The notes beneath the pieces are model-generated. The model had not been told where the DNA came from. It was given only the letters and a program-made list of their open reading frames with translations, and did no database searches. Below are positions 22,061 to 26,343 of a stretch of 26,343 nt of DNA, one piece after another. Made by a program: the position numbers and the translations under genes. Each line of letters opens with the position of its first letter. The stretch's first letter is position 1. The stretch is from an uncultured Eubacterium sp. (GTDB lineage: Bacteria; Bacillota_A; Clostridia; Lachnospirales; Lachnospiraceae), in assembly GCA_948759685.1 (NCBI GenBank), contig CAQBGY010000019.1, positions 1 through 26,343 of the forward strand, given 5' to 3'.

Positions 22061-23599
22061 ATGGATAAAAATATTGAAGAAAAGGTAAGACTGCTATTTG
22101 AAAGATTAAGCAAAAATGGAAGTACAGGTCGATTAGGAAAAACATTTTGCACTGAGAAAAACTACTACTTTCTTGATACAGGGACAGGTAAAGTGGCTAA
22201 GTTAAAAGTCAATGTTTATATGGTGATAAAAAAGATTTTGGAATCAGATGATTATCGTGATGTTTTGGGACTGCCCTTAACAAAAGATGATTTTCTTGAT
22301 GCATTAAATGAAATTGATACAGCAATAAAAGCTGAACATATCTTATCAGCTAATCCGGTACAGACATTGACAGGAGATGCAGTTGAAAAGTTAGATGAAA
22401 TTCTTTCAAATGGGATTCAAAATATTACATTAGAAGTAACTGAAAAGTGTAATCTACGATGTAAATATTGTATATATAATACGTCACATCAAGAGTACAG
22501 GGAATTTGGAACCCGAAATATGTCGTGGGATGTAGCTAAAAAAGCTGTTGATTTTTTGAAAGATCACTCAACACATGCAAAAAACTGTCATATAGGTTTT
22601 TATGGCGGTGAACCTTTAATTAATTTTGAACTTATAACAAAAGTAGTTAAGTATGCAAAAAAGAAAATGGAAGGAATTACATTTGCATTAACTACCAATG
22701 CTGTTTTAATGACTGAGGAAATAGCTCAATTTTTCTTGGAAAATGATTTTTCAGTTATCATAAGTCTTGATGGTCCTCAGGATGTTCATGATGAAAATCG
22801 TATTTTGAAAGACGGTACAGGTAGCTTTAATAAGACTGTTGAAGGCGCAAAGAAGATAATTAAAATATACCATGAAAATGCAAAAACATCGAAAATAGGA
22901 TTCAATATTGTAACTACAGGTCCTAACTTTCTTGAAAAGTATGATAAAATTCAATCTTTTATTGAAACGGAAGATTGGATTCCGAAAGATATATTTATTT
23001 TGACATCAGGAGAAGATGTAGGACCACGAGAAAGTCCATATTTTCTTCCACAAAGTCAAGAGGAAAGAAAATATATTGAAGGAGCATTTGAACCGTTGTC
23101 AAAATGGGAACGAGATCATATGAAAGACAAGAAACCATTGTTTACAGACGGGGTAATGGATAAAGGAATGTTAATAATTCATAAAAGAATTTTAACAGAC
23201 AAGCCCGTCGCAAGATATGGGATGAATGGATGTTGTGTTCCAGGGGAACGTAGGGTATATGTTACCGTTGATGGGAAATTTTTACATTGCGAAAAAGTTG
23301 GTAATATTCCGGATATAGGAAATGTAGAACAAGGATTAGATAAAGATAAGATTAGCAAAGTGTATGTCAGTGATTTTATATCTGAGGCTACAAAATATTG
23401 TAAAAATTGTTGGGCAGTTAATCTTTGTACACTGTGCTATGTTAGCTGTTATGATCAGGAAGGAACTCATTTTGAATATAGGCACAATCCTTGTAGGGTA
23501 GAAAGGCAATATTTGGAAAACAATCTAATACGTTATCATTCTATTTTGGAATCAGAACCAGAGAGTCTGTCACATTATAATGATGTGGAGCTCAAATAA
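22061..23599 (+). CDS. Radical SAM/SPASM peptide maturase (CcpM-like)
   Basis: A 512-residue enzyme. Residues 1-115 are a small domain probably binding the precursor leader. The SAM cluster is Cys130, Cys134 and Cys137 (EKCNLRCKYC), with the GGEP motif in IGFYGGEPLINFEL and later SLDGP. The C-terminal SPASM region is Cys-rich: NGCCVPGERRVYVTVDG, LHCEKVGNI, YCKNCWAVNLCTLC, holding auxiliary iron-sulfur clusters. This layout matches enzymes that install thioether links in Cys-rich peptides (sactipeptides/ranthipeptides), and it reads most like the Cys-rich peptide maturase CcpM of Clostridia. It precedes a six-Cys peptide by 62 bp, the obvious substrate. The exact family is from memory; the radical-SAM maturase role is strong. 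Confidence 0.9.
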   Translation: MDKNIEEKVRLLFERLSKNGSTGRLGKTFCTEKNYYFLDTGTGKVAKLKVNVYMVIKKILESDDYRDVLGLPLTKDDFLDALNEIDTAIKAEHILSANPVQTLTGDAVEKLDEILSNGIQNITLEVTEKCNLRCKYCIYNTSHQEYREFGTRNMSWDVAKKAVDFLKDHSTHAKNCHIGFYGGEPLINFELITKVVKYAKKKMEGITFALTTNAVLMTEEIAQFFLENDFSVIISLDGPQDVHDENRILKDGTGSFNKTVEGAKKIIKIYHENAKTSKIGFNIVTTGPNFLEKYDKIQSFIETEDWIPKDIFILTSGEDVGPRESPYFLPQSQEERKYIEGAFEPLSKWERDHMKDKKPLFTDGVMDKGMLIIHKRILTDKPVARYGMNGCCVPGERRVYVTVDGKFLHCEKVGNIPDIGNVEQGLDKDKISKVYVSDFISEATKYCKNCWAVNLCTLCYVSCYDQEGTHFEYRHNPCRVERQYLENNLIRYHSILESEPESLSHYNDVELK

Positions 23600-23661
23600 A
23601 ATGCTAAATACTTTATGTTTACATATATGTATTTAAATATTCAAGGAAAGGAGAAAAAGTC

Positions 23662-23862
23662 ATGGAATTTATTAACCCACTTGGAAGAAGTGTAGACAGT
23701 GGCGCCCAGCCAATGGCATGTGCTTGTCACGAAGGATATGCTGGTTATCGTGGAAACGATGATAGTTGCTTACACTGTGGCTGCGGTTGCGGCGATGCCG
23801 GAGAGTATAGAACGGGAAATAGAGTAGCTGCCTTTGAAACCATTCGTTCTAGTACACTCTAA
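23662..23862 (+). CDS. Six-cysteine RiPP precursor peptide
   Basis: A 66-residue peptide with AAAGGAG before the ATG. The leader is about residues 1-18 (MEFINPLGRSVDSGAQPM). The core has Cys20, Cys22, Cys36, Cys39, Cys41 and Cys43: CAC, 13 residues, then CLHCGCGC. It ends in a Gly/Arg-rich tail (GDAGEYRTGNRVAAFE) that recalls the end of ruminococcin C, which also has a C-x-C start, but with four Cys. The position between a radical-SAM maturase and an exporter marks it as their substrate, a thioether-bridged antimicrobial or signal. The number and connectivity of bridges cannot be read from sequence. A terminator hairpin follows directly. Confidence 0.88.
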   Translation: MEFINPLGRSVDSGAQPMACACHEGYAGYRGNDDSCLHCGCGCGDAGEYRTGNRVAAFETIRSSTL

Positions 23863-23868
23863 AATGAG

Positions 23869-23905
23869 AACTGCTACATCAAAATATTTTGATGTAGCAG
23901 TTTTT
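23869..23905 (+). terminator. Intra-operon terminator between precursor and exporter
   Basis: AACTGCTACATCAAAA pairs perfectly with TTTTGATGTAGCAGTT, followed by TTTTT. Partial read-through would keep precursor mRNA in excess over exporter mRNA, a common arrangement in peptide clusters. Confidence 0.85.
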
Positions 23906-23926
23906 GATAATAGAAAGGTTACAAAA

Positions 23927-25696
23927 ATGGGAAAATTGCTAAATAATTTGAAATTAATAAAATATACCATTGAGTTAATAAAGACAATTGATTCAAAGAG
24001 GTTTATAATAGCAACATCTTTGGCAATTTTTGCTGGTCTATTTCCTATAATATCACTAATGATCACACAAAATATTGTCAATGAAATCCAATTAATGAAA
24101 CATAGCTTTGAAGAGGTGATTACAGGAATACTTACATTCTTTATAGCTTCAATCATTGCAACTATTGTAAGAGGTGTCAGCAGTTATAATATGTACAAAT
24201 TAAGTAATCAATTGACTTATGGAATTAATTACATGTTAATGAAGAAATGCGGAGATTTGTCTTTGGAAAAGTTTGAACAATCTGAGACATATAATTCAAT
24301 AAATCGCTTAGAGCAGGAAATAAGTGTAAAGCCTTATCAGACTTTACAATCTTTATTAAGCATGGTTTCAAATATGATTTCATATGTATCAGCGTTGATT
24401 TTGTTAGCGACTTGGAATATTTGGATAGATATTCTTCTTTTTTTGATCTCATTGGCAATGCTTTTCGGGGAAGTCTATATTGGAAATAAAGAATTTCATA
24501 TTCGTTATGCGAGAAGTGAACAAGAAAGGAAAGCATGGTATTATTCCTATTTAATGACACACGATACATCTTTTAAAGAAATAAAAATTTTTGGTCTCAA
24601 TAACTTTTTTTTGAATAAATATAAACAGCTTGGAAATCTTTTTATAAAACAATCAAACAATATAGAAAAAAACAAATTAAAATTAAATATTGCAATAAGT
24701 ATTGTTCAGGATATAATGGGACTTTTGGTAATGTATTATTCTATTAAAGAAGCATATAAAAAAATTATAATGATTGGAAATGCAATGTCATACATGAATT
24801 CTATTAGTATAATTCAAACATCTACAATGAGTATGGCTACAAATATATATATGATTTATAACTCTAATTTATATATTAGTTTACTAAGGGATTTTTTGGA
24901 TGATGCTGATGAAAAAGAGATGGTGAGTGGAAAAACAATTATAAACACTATCAGAGAAATTGAATTTAAAAATGTAGGATATACTTATCCTGAGAATAGA
25001 TTTTCAGTACACAACATTTCATTCACGATTAAACCGGGTGATAGGATTGCAATATTTGGGAAAAATGGATCGGGTAAAAGTACACTTTTCAAAATTTTAT
25101 GTGGGTTATATAAACCGAGTGAAGGAAGAATGTTAATAAATGGCATTGATATAAACGACATTAGTTTGAAATCATATAGAAATAGAATCTCAGTTTTGTT
25201 CCAAGATTTTTTGAAATATGAAGGAACTGTTTTGGAAAATGTAATTTTAGGTGATATAGAGACTGATTTACAAGATGATAGTGTTTATGATGCATTAAAG
25301 AATGCAGAAGTTGATTTTGTATTAAAAAACGGAAAAAATGATTTATATCAAACAATAGGAACATGGTTTGATAATGGTAAACAACTTTCAGGTGGACAGT
25401 GGCAAAAAATTGCATTATCGAGAGCTTATTACAAGCAAGCAGACATGTATATGCTGGATGAGCCAAGTGCGGCGCTAGATGCGGAGTCTGAAACAAAAAT
25501 TTTTACAAATTACATGAAAATTAGTAAGGAAAAAATAGCAGTATATATAACCCATCGTGCAAAAATAGCAGCAAAGGCAGATAAAATCTTTGTTATGGAG
25601 AATGGAGAAATAATTGATATTGGTACACATGATGATCTTATGTGCAGATGCATTATTTATCAAAATCTTTATTATAAGGATGATAAATTGTGCTGA
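23927..25696 (+). CDS. ABC exporter for the six-Cys peptide
   Basis: A 589-residue permease-ATPase fusion from the ATG at 23927 (AAAGG upstream); the longer frame from 23834 would run through the precursor gene end and the terminator hairpin. Membrane domain about residues 1-330. ATPase: Walker A GKNGSGKST, Q-loop LFQDFLKY, signature LSGGQ, Walker B MYMLDEP and switch His in ITHRA. There is no C39 peptidase domain, so the leader must be removed by another protease, possibly the S8 protein encoded at 11781 or an unlinked or host enzyme. Position and type suggest it exports the peptide encoded at 23662 and may contribute to self-protection. Confidence 0.88.
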   Translation: MGKLLNNLKLIKYTIELIKTIDSKRFIIATSLAIFAGLFPIISLMITQNIVNEIQLMKHSFEEVITGILTFFIASIIATIVRGVSSYNMYKLSNQLTYGINYMLMKKCGDLSLEKFEQSETYNSINRLEQEISVKPYQTLQSLLSMVSNMISYVSALILLATWNIWIDILLFLISLAMLFGEVYIGNKEFHIRYARSEQERKAWYYSYLMTHDTSFKEIKIFGLNNFFLNKYKQLGNLFIKQSNNIEKNKLKLNIAISIVQDIMGLLVMYYSIKEAYKKIIMIGNAMSYMNSISIIQTSTMSMATNIYMIYNSNLYISLLRDFLDDADEKEMVSGKTIINTIREIEFKNVGYTYPENRFSVHNISFTIKPGDRIAIFGKNGSGKSTLFKILCGLYKPSEGRMLINGIDINDISLKSYRNRISVLFQDFLKYEGTVLENVILGDIETDLQDDSVYDALKNAEVDFVLKNGKNDLYQTIGTWFDNGKQLSGGQWQKIALSRAYYKQADMYMLDEPSAALDAESETKIFTNYMKISKEKIAVYITHRAKIAAKADKIFVMENGEIIDIGTHDDLMCRCIIYQNLYYKDDKLC

Positions 25697-25756
25697 AAAA
25701 ATAAGTAAATATTATTTTAGATTTCTTGGCTTGTATCAGCAAAACACGGTATATTT

Positions 25757-25798
25757 TTATGCAATTCTTAATGATTGCTTATGCAATTCTTAATGATT
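25757..25798 (+). promoter_or_regulatory. Perfect direct repeat, likely autoregulator site
   Basis: TTATGCAATTCTTAATGATT occurs identically at 25757-25776 and 25779-25798 (22 bp apart). It lies 15 bp upstream of the -35 of the response-regulator promoter, the standard place for an OmpR-family activator bound as a head-to-tail dimer. Confidence 0.65.
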
Positions 25799-25813
25799 TA
25801 TTATATAGTTTGT

Positions 25814-25843
25814 TTGGACTTTCTATAAAATTTCTGATATACT
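25814..25843 (+). promoter_or_regulatory. Promoter of the VanR-like regulator
   Basis: TTGGAC (25814-25819) and TATACT (25838-25843) with an 18-bp spacer. The leader of about 100 nt carries two stem-loops: TCCCTACAG/CTGTAGGGA (25856-25877) and GTCC..GCTTT/AAAGC..GGAC (about 25884-25910). Neither has a proper T-run. Confidence 0.6.
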
Positions 25844-25952
25844 GTATAAACAATATCCCTACAGCTTGCTGTAGGGAGTATTTGTCCTAGCTTTGTCTAA
25901 GAAAGCGGACATTGAAAAATTAAACTGTCGTGCGAAAGGAAAGAGCTTTTAT

Positions 25953-26343
25953 ATGCCAGAAAAAATATTAGTTGTTGATGATGAACATGATATAGCAGAT
26001 TTGCTTGAAGTGTACTTAAAAAATGAGAATTATATCATTTATAAATATTATTCCGCAAAAGAAGCATTGGATTGTATTGAAAATAAGGAAATTGACCTTG
26101 CCATTCTTGATATTATGCTGCCTGATATTAACGGGTTTTCTTTGTGTCAGAAAATTCGTGAGAAATATACTTATCCTATCATAATGCTTACTGCAAAAGA
26201 TGAAGAAACAGATAAGATTACCGGATTGACTTTGGGAGCAGATGATTATGTGACAAAGCCATTCCGCCCTCTTGAACTGATTGCCAGAGTGAAAGCACAG
26301 TTAAGAAGATATAATAAATATACTCCGTCACCAGATCGGAAGA
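25953..26343 (+). CDS. VanR-like OmpR-family response regulator (partial, runs off the window)
   Basis: The first 130 codons of a response regulator. GAAAGGAAAG precedes the ATG. Receiver domain: acidic DDEHDIADLLE, phospho-acceptor in LAILDIMLPDINGFSLC, switch Thr in IMLTAKD and Lys in YVTKPFRPLELIARVKAQLRR. The sequence is close to VanR of the vancomycin-resistance operons (same EHxIADL, YLKNENY, LDIMLP, TKPFRPLELIARVKAQLRRY segments). The DNA-binding domain and any VanS-like kinase lie outside. VanR-like regulators are common in gut Clostridia without van resistance genes; here it may respond to envelope stress from the adjacent peptide system. The final 3-4 codons are probably adapter sequence. 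Confidence 0.88.
   Translation, partial: MPEKILVVDDEHDIADLLEVYLKNENYIIYKYYSAKEALDCIENKEIDLAILDIMLPDINGFSLCQKIREKYTYPIIMLTAKDEETDKITGLTLGADDYVTKPFRPLELIARVKAQLRRYNKYTPSPDRK
26333..26343 (+). other. Probable sequencing-adapter residue
   Basis: The last 11 bases, AGATCGGAAGA, equal the first 11 bases of the standard Illumina TruSeq adapter. The window ends here in mid-gene, as expected for an untrimmed contig end. Confidence 0.8.

Noticed and set aside
25953..26343. Vancomycin-resistance operon
   Set aside because: Only a VanR-like regulator is visible. No vanHAX-type gene or VanS is in the window, and such regulators occur without resistance genes.
1..26343. CRISPR arrays, rRNA, intact tRNA or prophage genes
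   Set aside because: None seen: no regularly spaced repeats of suitable length, no structural RNA signatures, no phage structural or integrase genes.

Overview
The window is low-GC Gram-positive DNA that reads like a gut Lachnospiraceae or related Clostridia genome. Evidence: AT-rich base use, strong AGGAGG-type ribosome sites, agr-type cyclic-peptide quorum sensing with LytTR regulators and GHKL kinases, a Clostridia-type IS91 element, and a radical-SAM peptide cluster. Genus is inferred, not proven. Both ends look like contig ends: the start carries a short repeated motif typical of an IS end, and the last 11 bases are identical to the start of an Illumina adapter.

Layout. 1-4600: two secreted proteins and two leaderless proteins of unknown function. 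4600-6710: two paralogous proteins built from repeats of the RNA polymerase alpha C-terminal (HhH) fold, flanking a small XRE regulator, with three copies of a 16-bp palindrome. 6860-11590: first agr-type system, in the order response regulator, kinase, AgrB, AgrD. The kinase gene is split near codon 21 by a 1.58-kb IS91-family insertion and appears to restart from a GTG at the IS edge. 11600-14968: subtilisin-like (S8) protein and ABC exporter in one operon. 14970-15290: a promoter followed by a terminator about 90 nt later (candidate small RNA), then a second orphan terminator. 15400-17656: XRE regulator, then ECF sigma factor coupled to a membrane-anchored alpha/beta hydrolase. 17660-18208: small unknown protein. 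18205-21617: second agr-type system on the minus strand (HTH, response regulator, kinase, AgrB) with its AgrD divergent on the plus strand. 22061-25696: radical-SAM/SPASM maturase, six-Cys precursor peptide, terminator hairpin, ABC exporter. 25953-end: start of a VanR-like response regulator.

The unifying signal is a promoter class seen seven times: two direct TTTTCTGC half-sites 20 bp apart (21 in one case), with the -10 hexamer beginning 36-37 bp after the start of the second TTCTGC core. It precedes both secreted proteins, the first alpha-CTD-like protein, the first response regulator, agrBD, the candidate small RNA and the 17843 gene. The simplest reading is a local quorum-sensing regulon driven by the first LytTR regulator, feeding back on its own signal genes. 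Its outputs would be secreted proteins, an RNA polymerase alpha-CTD mimic and a small RNA. The DNA pattern is directly visible; the regulator assignment and the regulon logic are inference.
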